Shown here one piece after another: positions 8,910 to 19,486 of a stretch of DNA of 64,000 nucleotides (the first letter of the stretch is position 1; every line of letters begins with the position of its first letter). The notes under the pieces were generated by a model. It saw nothing but the letters and a program-made list of their open reading frames with translations. It was not told where the DNA came from and ran no database searches. The position numbers and the translations under genes were made by a program. Origin of the DNA: Effrenium voratum (Eukaryota; Sar; Dinophyceae; Suessiales; Symbiodiniaceae); the NCBI GenBank assembly GCA_963377175.1, contig CAUJNA010002902.1, forward strand, positions 18,501 to 82,500, written 5' to 3'.

Positions 8910-9436
8910 ATGAAGCTTGCACTCGGGCTGGACGTTCAGACCAATGCCAAGGGGGGGAAGTTTATGTCCATAGAGGACTCCCATCAGGGCGGGTGTGCAA
9001 GGTGGACGTGGAGGTGCTGTGGGAGCCCGGCAACTTCCAGGACGACGGGGCCAAGAGGGTGGGAGTGTGCTTTGCGAGCAACACCGACCTGGAGCTGTGG
9101 ACGGAGGAGGTGGAGCAGGGCGTCATCGACAACATGATCATCTTCCAGAAGCCCTTTCCGGGGGCCGCCCGCACCGAGCTTGAGAGCCAGCTGCAGCGCG
9201 CCGTCAAGGTGAGCGCCAAGGGCAAGCACTTCAAGTGCAAGATTGACCTGGAGCGCTGCCTCTTCTGGGACCCGGCCGGCAACCGCGCGCCGCGCGCCGC
9301 GTTCGCGCGTCGCAGGGGCCGCGCGCTTGTGGAGGCCCGGCACGTGTGGCTGATGGGCAGGCAGTGGGGCGTGCTCTTTGAGGTGCGCCACCTCATGCTG
9401 GAGCCCCTGGAGGCGCCGTGCTGCCTGTTCGGCTAG
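8910..9436 (+). pseudogene. Small virus-derived protein of unknown function, one frameshift
   Basis: It starts at the ATG at 8910 (MKLALGLDVQTNAKGGKFMS). The frame shifts once at about 8985, after which an open frame continues to the stop at 9434-9436, about 175 codons in all. Readable parts are VDVEVLWEPGNFQDDGAKRV, ELESQLQRAVKVSAKGKHFK and ARHVWLMGRQWGVLFEVRH. It has no motif I can name. Its stop overlaps the stop of the minus-strand helicase by four bases (CTAG), typical of compact viral gene packing. A single-strand DNA-binding role would fit the neighbours but is a guess. Confidence 0.55.
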
Positions 9437-10390
9437 GCCGCCTCCAGCAGCTCGGAGCTCGTGGCCCTTGACGCGCCCACGCACAGGTGGCAGGACTCTA
9501 GGTCCAGGCGGCTGGCGTAGGTCACTGCGTGGCTCGGCCAGGTGGCCCGCAGCAGCTCCTGGTTCTTCAGCCGCATGCCGTTGTCCAGCCTCACTCCGTC
9601 CGGCTCCACTTCCGCCACGGCCACAAAGACCCCCTTGGGTATCTTCCCGCCGGCCCCGATGAGGCGCAGCCCTGGCCACACCCTCATGCTCTGCGGGCTG
9701 TTTTGGGTTGGTATAAAATTATCACAACCGTTTTGGGTTGGTACCGATTCGTAGCAACCCAAATCTATGTGGATGACCTGGGTCTCCAGCTCTAAGAGCT
9801 TTGAGGCCTCCGGCGCCAGGGCCCGGTTCGCCGCTGCGTTGACGGCCATGCGCTTGCTGTGGCTGATGACCAGCATGGTGTCCGGCCACCCGGGCTTGGA
9901 GGGGTAGAGCTCCTTCAGCCTCGCCTTGGCCGTGGGGCACGCCTCCTCGCCGACCCGCAGCCACTTCACGAAGTTGAAGATGCCGTGGTCGGAGCGCATG
10001 TTCTCCGTGAGCTCGTGCCTGTGCCCGCCGGCCAGGTTGCGGATGAGCTGGCTGTGCTCCAACGGCGCGCTGATGGGCCGCCCGGCCCAGGAGTCCAGCA
10101 CGGCTCCCAGCGCAGGAACTTCACGTCGGCGTTCAGCCCCACGCAGGCCAGGTCCGCCCAGAGCGCCATGTCCAGCTGCGTGATCTCCTCCACCACCAGC
10201 CAGTCCAGCTTTTGCGCGCTGCCCCCGCGCAGGTACGTCCCCAGCCCCAGGTTCTGCGCGGAGCAGTGCGTCTTGGACACCAGGTGCACCACCTCGCCCT
10301 GCCCTCGCAGCCTCGCCACAATGGTCCGGGCCAGGTGCGTCTTTCCGGCGCCCGGCAGGCCCGTCTGGGGCGCTCCGCCTGCTGCCCAGC
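9433..10390 (-). pseudogene. SF1-like helicase domain of the replication protein
   Basis: On the minus strand, a Walker A motif (GLPGAGKTHLART) lies at about 10330-10375. It is followed by the Walker B-like LDWLVVEEITQLD (about 10170-10210), then after a frameshift near 10100 by HELTENMRSDHGIFNF, MLVISHSKRMAVNAAANRAL and a C-terminal SRATSSELLEAA. The order is that of superfamily 1 helicases (Pif1/RecD-like). A 60-bp insertion with GTTTTGGGTTGGTA repeated twice sits at 9700-9765 and adds residues without breaking the frame. The upstream sequence runs into the polymerase-like region without an obvious start, so polymerase and helicase were probably one protein. Confidence 0.6.
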
Positions 10391-11010
10391 AACGGCTTCG
10401 TCTCTTCTACGCGGTAGACCGGCGTGCCGTCCGGGTGGCGCAGCGCCTCCAGCGCCCGCAGCCGCTCCGTGAAGCGCTTCGGCAGCCGCTGCGTCAGCAG
10501 GCAGTCCGTCTTCACCTGCACAAGGTAGCGCGGCGGCGCGTCCAGGATGCGCCGGGCCTTGGCCACCACGCAGTGCTCAAAGCCCAGCGCCGCGTCATGG
10601 ATGGGACGGTAGGTGCCGTTGCTCAGCAGCCTCCTGGCGTAGACGAAGTCCCACACCATGCCACCCTCGTAGGCGAAGGCCTGAGAGAAGCCCGCGCCGT
10701 CCAGCTCGCTGCTGCTGCTGCGCACGCTGTAGACCACCTCCGTGCTGCGCGCCCAGGCCTATCATCGCGTTCACGCTGAGCTTGGCCATGTGCTCCTCGC
10801 CCTCGGGCCACACGGCGTCCATGCGCTCCAGCGCGCGCCGCAGCGTCGCCGCGTCCACGTGCTCCGCGCGGAGATGCCCAACACACTGTGGTCCCAGCGG
10901 CAGACGCCCAGGTCCAGCGCCGCGGCCAGCGAAACCTTCGGGTACCAGCCGGGCCCCACGTACGGCAACAGATTCAGGCAGGACTGCCTCGCGTCGCAGC
11001 AGCCCTCACA
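10391..11010 (-). pseudogene. B-family-like DNA polymerase domain of the replication protein
   Basis: Minus-strand pieces in two frames: PYVGPGWYPKVSLAAALDLG, then WPEGEEHMAKLSVNAMIGL, resembling polymerase motif B (Kx3NSxYG in the family). Later comes PRYLVQVKTDCLL, at the place and with the shape of motif C (YxDTDS), although here it reads KTDC. The family match is from position and general pattern, not from intact catalytic motifs. Frames change at about 10740 and 10390. The domain lies between an N-terminal HNH region and a C-terminal helicase. Confidence 0.45.
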
Positions 11011-11959
11011 AAGCCCAGGTCCGGCAGCACGCCGTCCACGGGCTCAACGCCGTCCGCCGGGCGCAGGATGGGCAGGGGGAAGGGGGCGTTGGCCAGCCCG
11101 TTGCCACGGACGTACAGAGCGTCCTTCTTGCACGCCTGCGCCTCAAAAACCAGAGGAGGCAGCTTGGGCTCCGGGCGTACTCCATGACGCCGGGGGCCAC
11201 GCGGCTCTCCAGGCTGGTGGGCTGCGCGCTCTCCCTCAGCGTCTTCTCGCTGTGGCAGTCGCCGCACAGCGCCTGCAAAGTCTGCGCGCTGCCCGCAAAG
11301 GCCTGCCTCACCGGCACCACGTGGTCCAGCTCGCAGGCGCCGGCCGTCAGCCCGCAGCCGCACAGCGCGCACTTGCCGTCCTGCGCGGCCAGGGTCTTCT
11401 GCCTCTCCGCCGCACCGGGCACTTCCCGTTTCGCCTTCAGCAGCTTCAGGAAGATCTCGTGCGCCAAGCCGGCCAGGCGCTGGCCCCAGTACTCCTGCCC
11501 CAGCGCCTCGCACCACCGCAGCACCGGATCCTGGTGCCCCGCCTCAGCCTCAGCCCGCAGTACTGCGCCGGGCTGCTGATGGCCACCTTGGGGCTCTCGC
11601 CGCGACGGCCATAAGCTGGCGCCGCGCCTCCCGCAGGTCCTCGCACCAGAACAGCCCCGGCTGCACGTCCGCGGCGTCAAAGCGCCTCCACTCTTGGATG
11701 GGCGGCAGGGTCTGCCTCGCCTCGCCCCGGGAGCACGCGCGCCGCCTGCCGCTCCAGCACCCGCTTCACGGCCCTGTACATGTAGCAGTGCCCGTCGAAG
11801 GCCAAGAAGCACACGGTGCGGTGCTCCTTCAGCGCGCGCATCGGCGCGTTGCGCGCGCGCAGAACTCTCGCACCTCCTCGGCGGAGATGCCGAGGCGCCT
11901 TCAGTCGTGGCGCAGCATGGCGTCAAAGTCGGCGCACACCTCCTCCACGCTCAGCTTCT
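11011..11959 (-). pseudogene. N-terminal and HNH-nuclease part of the replication protein
   Basis: From about 11959 on the minus strand (KLSVEEVCADFDAMLRHD), with breaks near 11890, 11700 and 11600. A stretch reading ALKEHRTVCFLAFDGHCYMY is followed by a clear HNH zinc-type nuclease: GKCALCGCG, ELDHVVPVRQA and QALCGDCHSEKT (two CxxC pairs and the LDH histidine) at about 11230-11390. After it come ANAPFPLPILRPADGVEP and LPDLGF, leading to the polymerase-like domain. HNH/endonuclease VII-like insertions next to polymerases are known in phages and large DNA viruses. The intact product would exceed 800 residues. Confidence 0.55.
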
Positions 11960-12039
11960 AGATTCGGTCGAAAACAGGCTCCAGACGCTCACTGTGCTCT
12001 CGATTCCGCTTTCTGCCCGGAAAAGCAGGCAAATTCCAT

Positions 12040-12335
12040 CCCGCCGCGCTTGTCACCGTTTGTCACCGCTTCGTCACCGGTCTCTTTTGCGAAAAAGCCC
12101 GAGTTTCAGAGGACTTCGTTCCTCGCAGGGTTTTCCGTGGCACGACAGCCTGCCGAGGGCCTTGCTCGTGACGCGACAGCCCGGTCCTCGCTCGTGACAC
12201 GGCAGCCTGCCGAACTTCCTCACCGGGTCTAATGCGGCAACCTGCCGATCGCTTTCGTCGCCTAATACGCCAATCTGCCGAACGGCTTCGTCGCCGGGTC
12301 TAACGCGGCAACCTGCCGAACTCCCAGGGCTCGAA
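12040..12335. repeat. Degenerate repeats (CGACAGCCTGCCGA / GCGGCAACCTGCCGA)
   Basis: Seven or more copies of an ACGGCAGCCTGCCGA-like motif separated by 25-40 bp mark the end of the virus-like gene block. Each includes the near-palindrome CGGCAGCCTGCCG. There is no gene. Confidence 0.6.
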
Positions 12336-12410
12336 AATCTCGGCAAGTTTGAGTCAATATTGAAACGGGTTGATTCATTAATGGGCAATATTGTTTCATT
12401 AATGGGCAAA

Positions 12411-12492
12411 GGTTGCCCGGTCGCAGGTGGGAATCGAGCCCCGGACCAGGGGTGGTGCAGAGACAGCGCTCTAACCACGAGACAAGGGAGCT
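12411..12492 (-). tRNA. tRNA-like sequence (probable pseudogene or SINE head)
   Basis: On the minus strand it reads GTGGTTAGAGCGC (A-box-like D arm), then CTGCACCACCC, and GGGGCTCGATTCCCACC, a T-arm-like B box. The anticodon stem does not pair well and no confident anticodon can be named. Shorter relatives of the CCTGG(T/A)CCGGG(G)(C/T)CG part occur at about 13210 and 13450, so this may be a tRNA-derived repeat rather than a working tRNA. Confidence 0.3.
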
Positions 12493-12549
12493 GCTAGCGC
12501 TCGAGCCCCCGAGGTGTCCGACGGTCCGTGTCGCCCCGTGACACAAGCT

Positions 12550-12670
12550 TTCGTACTTGGAAAAGCGAGGCCGGCTCCGCGGCTTTGGTCTAAAAGTGAG
12601 GCCGGCTCCGCGGCTTCGGTCTAAAAGCAAGGCCGGCTCCGCGGCTTCGGTCTGAAAGCGAGGCCGGAGT
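12550..12670. repeat. Tandem repeat of about 36 bp (GAGGCCGGCTCCGCGGCTT)
   Basis: Three copies plus a partial fourth of GAGGCCGGCTCCGCGGCTT(T/C)GGTCT(A/G)AAAGC. No coding value is seen. Confidence 0.8.
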
Positions 12671-12776
12671 TCCATCCACCGAGGTCGGAATTCCGACTTC
12701 GCTCCGAGGTACAGCCCGAGGTACACAGCGAGGTGCGGCCCAAAGTGCGGCCTACGTGTGAAGAAGCGTCGGCCAA

Positions 12777-13190
12777 GCGAGCGCGCCATGCGCATGCTGG
12801 AGAGGCAGTCGGCCTACGACCGGCTGACGGCAGGCGCTAGCGTACTATGCTTGCAGCCTTTCAGAACCTTGAGGCTTTACTCAGCCGTTTCAGTCCAGCC
12901 ATCCGACAGGACCCGATGGGTCCAGTGGACCTCACCTCTCAATACTCGTAGCCTTGAAGAAAGAAAAATGGCTTTGCTTTGCAGCCAATCTTTCACTTAA
13001 TATGAAAAGCAAGATGATGTCCATAGAGCCCCGCAACGAGCCGCAGATGCTTACCTGCTCGAAGCGCGGGCGCTGGTTGAAGCCGTGGGGCCGAAGCGTC
13101 TTCATCCCTTTTATCCGTTACTGCGCGGCAACTTCGCCCGCTGCGCGTTCGCGCGTAGCGGGTGCCGCTGCCCCTCCTGGGCCAGCCTAG
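12777..13190. pseudogene. Third, scrambled set of virus-derived fragments
   Basis: At 12785-12855 the plus strand encodes the AT-hook gene C-terminus (MLERQSAYDRLTAGASVL), opposite to its orientation at 7227. At 13020-13047 the plus strand reads IEPRNEP. From 13055 to 13105 the sequence matches 6815-6855 in the minus-coding sense (FNQRPR region). These are short pieces of the same block joined in conflicting orientations. About 150 bp between them (12860-13010) has no recognised origin. Confidence 0.55.
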
Positions 13191-13221
13191 CGATACTTCT
13201 CTTAGTAGCACCCTGGTCCGG

Positions 13222-13375
13222 GCTCGTGACACATGTCACAGAAACGATGACATACTGTGACAGAAACGATGACATGTCGGAATCGATGACTTCTGACGCA
13301 GAAACGATGACATGTGCCGCAGAAACGAAAACATCTGCCAAACGATGACATGTCACAGAAACGATGACAGGTTTT
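13222..13375. repeat. Tandem repeat ACAGAAACGATGACATGT
   Basis: Seven imperfect copies of a (C/G)AGAAACGATGACA(T/A)GT unit spaced 18-24 bp. Reading frames across it are repeat translations. Confidence 0.8.
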
Positions 13376-13569
13376 GCTGGCTGCCTTGTCACCACCTCCG
13401 GCAGCAAGGCCCTGTAGCGAATTGGGTAGCGATACTTCTCTCAGTAGCGCCCTGGACCGGGGTCGACTCCAAGTCGAGGAGCCCTGGCTGCGAGGACCGG
13501 ATTCGCTGAATCGACGATATTTTCTGAAGTTGCAGAAATGGGTCATTTGGTTCCTTTTTCCAGCCGCTG

Positions 13570-13860
13570 AAGCGCGACACCTTCGCGACACCTTCGCGAC
13601 ACCTCGCGACACCTTGGCGACACCTTGGCCGCAAAAGTGCCGATTATGCCTCCGTTTCAAGCCTGCGGCGCATTTTTTAACGATACTATAAGCCTTAGTT
13701 CCTTACTACTGCTAAACGAGGGAAAAAAAGAATCCAAAGCCAACCAGAAGCTCAGAACCCAGCCAGAAGCCAGCCAGCCAGCCAAGTTAACCAAGAAGCC
13801 AGAAGCCAGCCAGAAGCCAGCTAAAAGCCACCAAGCTAACCCAGCCAATCCAAAGAGTTT
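13570..13860. repeat. Two minisatellites: GCGACACCTTC (12 bp) and AGCCAGAAGCC
   Basis: 13570-13630 holds five copies of (C/G)GCGACACCTT. 13740-13855 holds many copies of AGAAGCCAGCC and related forms. Both are simple tandem repeats. Confidence 0.75.
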
Positions 13861-16800
13861 TATTTTGAAGGGCTTGCAAAAGCAAATGCATGTGCGCGGC
13901 AAATTGCCAAGCCGCGCATTGAGAGTAAGCGAGCCACGTGCCGGCGCTGCTCGCGTCGGCTTCGTGACTGGCCGCTTTTTCGTCAAGTGTTTCTACCGCC
14001 GCCTTGGCCCCTGATGGGGGGAGTCTCTTCGTGAAGATCGTCGCTTGAGGCGCTGCCGCCAGATGTAAAATACCGCGCGACGCAACTGGTGCGAGGAAAA
14101 GGAACGCTAATAGGGGTACGTTTGTGTCATTTGTGCACGTGTGAGTGCGAAAGGGTTCTGTGCGCATCACGGATGTTGTTTTTTTATTTGTTTATTTATT
14201 TTGTTTTTTATTTTATTTTTCGTTTCGATCTTGTGCATGCAATGCAATCATGCTGTGATTTGTCATGAAGTGAGCGCAGAGAACCAAGGAGCAAAAGGGC
14301 CGGTGCTTTTGGCGCTGGCCGTGTGCAGTGCTGGAGTATTGCCTTGCCGAAACCATCTCTTGACATGATCGAGCGCCAGCGCACATGCAGAGCTTTTGGA
14401 GGTTATGCTTGTTTTTTTCTGCCGTTGGCCACCGGCGACAGACAGTGTTGCGAGTGGTCGGTCTTGGCATGACCTTTCCTCTTTTGCTGGTGATGGCCCT
14501 GGTTCAACACCGAGACGTTGGGCTCGCCCTGGTTTTGATCGCCCGGCAGATGCACCACTTTTTGGCCGCCGCTGCGGTGCGTGGGTGGGTCGTTTGCAGT
14601 GGTACCATGGGCGGGTTGACTGGCTGGTGTCGGAGTAAATTTGATTTGGTCCTGCCAATCCAACTGCGATTAACGGATCTATACTTTTATGGGCTTCCCC
14701 GCTTGAGTGCTCGGTGCAGTCTACTGGGCGAACTTGGCTGTTACAATTGGTTGCTGGTGACTTTTGTTACGGCTTGATTGCACTTGGCATACACTTTCTA
14801 TTACAGCGGCTTACGGTGCATGATCGCAGGTATCATATTTTTCCGACTTTCACCTTGATCTTATTTTCCGTGCCTGGCAAGTTTTTGGTACGCAAGTATT
14901 TTGATAGATTCAACATGTGGGAAAACCACGCGGACCCTCCTGCTAAGCAGTTGGTCACACCTGGCAGAGTACCTGGTCTTGACACTGCATGTCACTTGCT
15001 GACCGGTAGGTGGCTGGCCTGCCTCGTTTTGACTTCGCCACTGTCTGGTGAGTCGTCCAGAACAGCTTGCTTTCGACTTCTGACCGGCGATTAAGCTTCA
15101 GGCAACTCGAGGAAACATATATTTCGTTGCTTACAGTGCCCTGCGCCGCTCTGGGTGACGCTCATGTCTCTCCTGGCCTGAGGTTGCTTCTCTTGGAGCT
15201 CGGTTGCGTTTAGAACGCTGGACGGGTCAAAGTCCTTGTCAAGTTTCGTTTCTTCGTTAGGCTTCCTCGTCAGGTGTTTGCGAGGTGATCCGGACGGGTC
15301 CTTCTCCCATCGCGCGATGTATTTCCCGCCGCGACGCCGCACGCGAAGTGTGTAGGGTTGTGACAGAAAGTTTGTTTGCCCTTTGTTTTTTTGGTGCGGG
15401 TGCTGCCGCTTTGACTCACTTCTGGGCTTGTACTAGTGTTTTAATATTCATCCACTATAAACTCAACAGTCAACACATCCTCTTGCACAGACTCAGTTTG
15501 TTCATGTGTTGTTTATGATCGCTCATACGTACCGAACAGCCGTATTTTGGCTTAAATTTTCCAGCTTAGGTAGATTTCGGCAAACTGTTGCGTCCGCCAT
15601 ACCGCGGCACTGGACGCCCTCCTCAGGAAAAAGGCTTCGGAGCTGTCGCCATCTGTCGCCCTTTCGTGGTTGGTGGTCGGCGGGTTTGCGCACTGAGCAC
15701 TTGGGCTTGGTTGGTTAGCAACCCTTGTTGCAACCTGTGTAATAACCTCCGTGTCTACTGCTTCTTACACTTGTCACGTCCCTCGACTTGGTCACTTTCC
15801 ACATCCTTCCGGTTGCTTTGGTCACATTGCGTTCGACGTTGTTCCCATTTTATGCTTCCCTGGACTATGACATCTTCGCGGCGTCAGGGCACAAATGTTG
15901 GGAACACTTGCAGTAACTGAGCGCGGGCTTCGTTTGTCAATCGTGCGTTGCACAGCGAAGGTACCATGAGGTCTGTATGGTAGTCAAACCAAAGCCAGAG
16001 CTTGTTGGAGTATGTCAAATGCTCAACATTGATGATTTTTGCAGAGTGATTAGCGCTGCAAGTGCTGATTTTGTAGCCACGTGCGTAGGAGGGTCATTTG
16101 CATAATGTATGCGAACCGTGTTATGTCAATCTTAGCATCTGATCCGTTTGCTCATAGCATCTGATCCGCTTGGCATCTTTAGTCTGGAGCAAAGCCTCTG
16201 TCTTCCCCACACAACCTGTTTTGCTATTAACAGGGATTTGGTAGGAAACAAATACAAATAATTGTTCTGACCTTACAGACCTGCATGTCACACTAAGCTT
16301 AGGCGCATCAGGTTAGATCGCGCAGCAAGACTACCTGGGGGCAATCAGTTGATGATCTGTCAAAGGGCAATGATTTGTCAGAGATGCAACCCAACAACTC
16401 TTTATCGACCAGTGTGCACGAATCTTGGCAAGAAGAACCAAATTGGGCTCCAACTTGGAGGCAGCTCAGAGCATTCAATGCCTGTGTCAGCGCAGGCTTC
16501 GGGTTTGGGCTGTAGCCGTGGTTGCATTGCATAGCAAATGTTTCTACTTTGTGGTGCATATTTTTTTTGGTGCCAGCTTGTTTCCAAGCCTTTCATGACA
16601 ATGATAGTTTTCTTTGTAAGATGAGGAAGACCTTTGCAGATGATGCTCATAACATGAGCGAACACTTGCAAGCACTGAGCGCGGGCTTCGTTTGTCGATC
16701 GTGCGTTGCATGATTATGACATACGCAACTCGTCGGACTTGCAATGCGAGCGTGGAAAGCTACATGAAGGGGTCTGTGTAGGCTTAGGGTTTGGGCTGTG

Positions 16801-18000
16801 CACTGACAACTGCTTTTTATTGCCTTTCTGCCTTTCTGCAGGTGGTTTGGTGGTCGTTTTTGCAAGCTGGCGCTGTGAGCCATCGCTGACAGCCAACCCA
16901 CTCATGGCAAACACAAGCCGTGACTCAATGGGCCACGTGTCAAGCTGAGGCACGAGGCGTTGAATCGCCTGATATCTTCTCCAACCAATTCCAAACTTTA
17001 CGTTTTCTTTCTTCATTTCGGGGAGGCGCACAATCACATTGGTCCAGGGAGGCGGATAGGGTTGTGTGTTGAATCAGTCAAGAAGTTCTTCGGTGGCTGG
17101 CTTGCTGATGCTTTGCATGAAAATGGTCACCCCACCTCCATGAACTACCTCTGATGCTGTGCCTCAAAGTATTGCAAGCAATATTTTGTTATTTTGTTTT
17201 GTTTTTTCATAAGAACGACGTGTAAAGCAAAACGGATTCCGTTGTGGATCTGCATTACGCTAACTGTGAAAAGTCAGCCAACCACCGCAGTTGTTTTAGT
17301 AGTTTTCTTAATTGTGTGAAGCAAGCACAGCTTGTTTTGGTGAATCTTGTAGTTTAGATTGAGACGATGAAGCACAACATTGAAACTGATCATCCAGAAG
17401 GCCAAACAACGAGAAACCAAGAATCAAAAACTCGGAGGATAAGTTTCGGTTTTGCCAAAAGTATTTTTGTTCTCCGGAAACTCTAGAGGGAAACCACGAA
17501 CACCTTGAGGACACCAACAAGCCCAAAAACAACAAGTCTGAGAAGCAGTTATGGTTCTGTCAAACAATTTTCTTTTTTGCCCTCGGTGGATTTTTCGAGG
17601 AAAAACAAAACAACTCGATGTTTATTTTTTTTTTCTCGTGTTTTGTGGTTGTGCGTAGTTTTCCATCCAAAAATCCCCAAGCCCAAAAACCATTGAGTTT
17701 TTGGATTTGGCTCAAAAACATGGAGAAAACCCAAAACAACTGAGGGAAACCCAAGAAGACTTTAGAAAACCAAACAACTTTGGGTACAACCAAAACTTCT
17801 CCTCTGAGTTTTGTTTATGCTTTTTCTTGAGGTTTAGCAGCTTTGTTTGCTTTCCCGCGGTTTGCTTGTTCTTTAGCTTGTCCCTATTTTGGGCAGGTTT
17901 GGTACTGCTATGATTAAACCATCTTGGAGCCACCGGGAAGGGGTGTGACCAGTGAACTAGATTTTCGATGTTAAACTAAAATTCAACACTTTTACTTGGC
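13861..18000. other. Long stretch without a recognised gene
   Basis: Base composition falls to that of the host-like region. Short open frames exist, none with a domain. Two copies of a 55-bp direct repeat (GAACACTTGCA, then ACTGAGCGCGGGCTTCGTTT and CGTGCGTTGCA) lie at 15902-15956 and 16660-16711. A Phe/Pro/Lys-rich low-complexity stretch occurs at 17500-17800. The stretch may hold unrecognised introns or exons, but I can support none. Confidence 0.4.
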
Positions 18001-18004
18001 TTGC

Positions 18005-18500
18005 AAGTCTTGACTAAAGCTGTTATAAAGCTCCTGTAAAAGCTCCTTTACAGCCGTTATGAATGCTCCGTATAAAACTCATTGCAAGGCTCATTGTAAG
18101 GCTCCTCATAAAACTCCTCACAAGGCTTCTTGCGAAGCTGCTTGTAAGACTCCTTTTCAAGCCTTGTGAGTGAAAATGCTCCATAGTGAAAAGGCTCCAT
18201 ATAAGGCTCACAATTCCTTGTACAGCTGCTTGCAAACTCCTGTTAAAGCTCACTTGTTATGCTGCTTGTAAAACTTACCCATAAAGCTCCTTACGCGACT
18301 CCTTATGAAGCTCTTTTCGAGGCTTCTTAGAATGCTTCTTATACTATTCCTTGAAAAGCCGCTTATAAGGCTCCTTTTAAAGCTACTTATGAAGCTCCTC
18401 ATACTCCTTGAGCAGCTGCGAAAAAGGCTCCTTATACAGTTCCTTCTAAAGCTCCTTATAAAGTTCCCTTCAAGGCTCCTTATAAGCTCCTTATGCCAAA
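18005..18500. repeat. Degenerate tandem repeat of GGCTCCTTATAAA-like units
   Basis: About 35 copies of a 12-15 bp unit (AAGGCTCCTTATAAAGCTCC and variants) run through the whole stretch. Leu/Lys- or Arg/Ser-rich open frames on both strands are produced by the repeat. Confidence 0.8.
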
Positions 18501-18777
18501 TTCTATTATGATTGAAGTTTACTCGGAAAACAAGCAAAACTGTAAACAGCAAATCAACCAACTGTAAACAGCAAATCATCCAGCTACAATTTCTATGCTT
18601 AATGATGATATCAAGGGACATTCCTTTCCACACATGATGTCCAATTAATATGAACTAGTAGAATAGACATATAAGTTTGCTTCTCATCTTCAAGCAGAAT
18701 CTATCCCAGGCATCCTTTCCATGAATAGAACTTGACAAGGGAATGCAATATGCTACAAAGGTACTTTATGGGGCAGA

Positions 18778-19308
18778 TTAAGGCTTGAAGTTGTCAAAAC
18801 TTGGGGCATCTTCATGCAAGGGCAGGCGTAAATATTTGTGCTTGTTGGTTTGTATCAGATGGATAAGTGATAAGATTCCAAATTGCAAGCCATATTGCTG
18901 GCAAAAAACATGGAGCCTATACTTCCCTTTACGTTGGTCAGTCTGACTGGCTGCTTCGGGACCTTGTTTCCTTTGTTGCGTAGTGCTAAACCCCATGCAT
19001 GGCAACGTTGACCGTGGCAGGCACAGCTTGCCATCCAGAAAGCAACGATAGTCAAGGTGTTGTTCCCTCTCTGGCCCCATGTCATTTAGAGCTGCTGGCA
19101 GCTCTTCTGGTTTGCCAGAACCGCATGCATGAAAGAGGGTAAACTGCGAGCTCATCAACTGCCAAGGCAGCAGACCTGAGTTTTGAAAGACTGTGGCATA
19201 CAGTCTGACCTGCACGCGTTCAACGCTCGTAGCCTTACCTGAGAGGTTCCCATCACGTGCCTTTTGGTCTTTGCATGCACACAAGAGTATGTCAATGTAC
19301 TTGGCCAA
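18778..19308 (-). CDS. Hypothetical 176-residue open frame
   Basis: An uninterrupted minus-strand frame from ATG 19308 to a stop at 18778. Parts read MAKYIDILLCACKDQKARDG, LPWQLMSSQFTLFHACGSG and LQFGILSLIHLIQTNKHKYL. No family is recognised. It is longer than most chance frames nearby and is on the opposite strand to the host genes of this window. It could be a retroelement remnant or chance. Confidence 0.25.
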   Translation of the reverse strand: MAKYIDILLCACKDQKARDGNLSGKATSVERVQVRLYATVFQNSGLLPWQLMSSQFTLFHACGSGKPEELPAALNDMGPEREQHLDYRCFLDGKLCLPRSTLPCMGFSTTQQRKQGPEAASQTDQRKGKYRLHVFCQQYGLQFGILSLIHLIQTNKHKYLRLPLHEDAPSFDNFKP

Positions 19309-19389
19309 AGCACAAGCATCCGGTCTTTGTGTTTTGTGTGTGCGCGCGATTGCTTGTGTGTGTGTGTGGGCGCGTGTGTTGATACGTGT

Positions 19390-19390
19390 A

Positions 19391-19482
<92 letters not shown>

Positions 19483-19486
19483 TCTT
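19390..19486. repeat. (GCTT)n tetranucleotide microsatellite
   Basis: About 24 near-perfect copies of GCTT. The Leu/Ala/Cys- and Lys/Gln/Ala/Ser-rich frames over it are artefacts. Confidence 0.97.

Noticed and set aside
12411..12492. A functional tRNA gene
   Set aside because: A- and B-box-like parts are present but the anticodon arm does not fold properly; kept only as tRNA-like.
18250..18633. Arg/Ser-rich 127-residue minus-strand frame resembling an SR protein
   Set aside because: Arises from the degenerate GGCTCCTTATAAA tandem repeat; the plus strand gives an equally long Leu/Lys frame.
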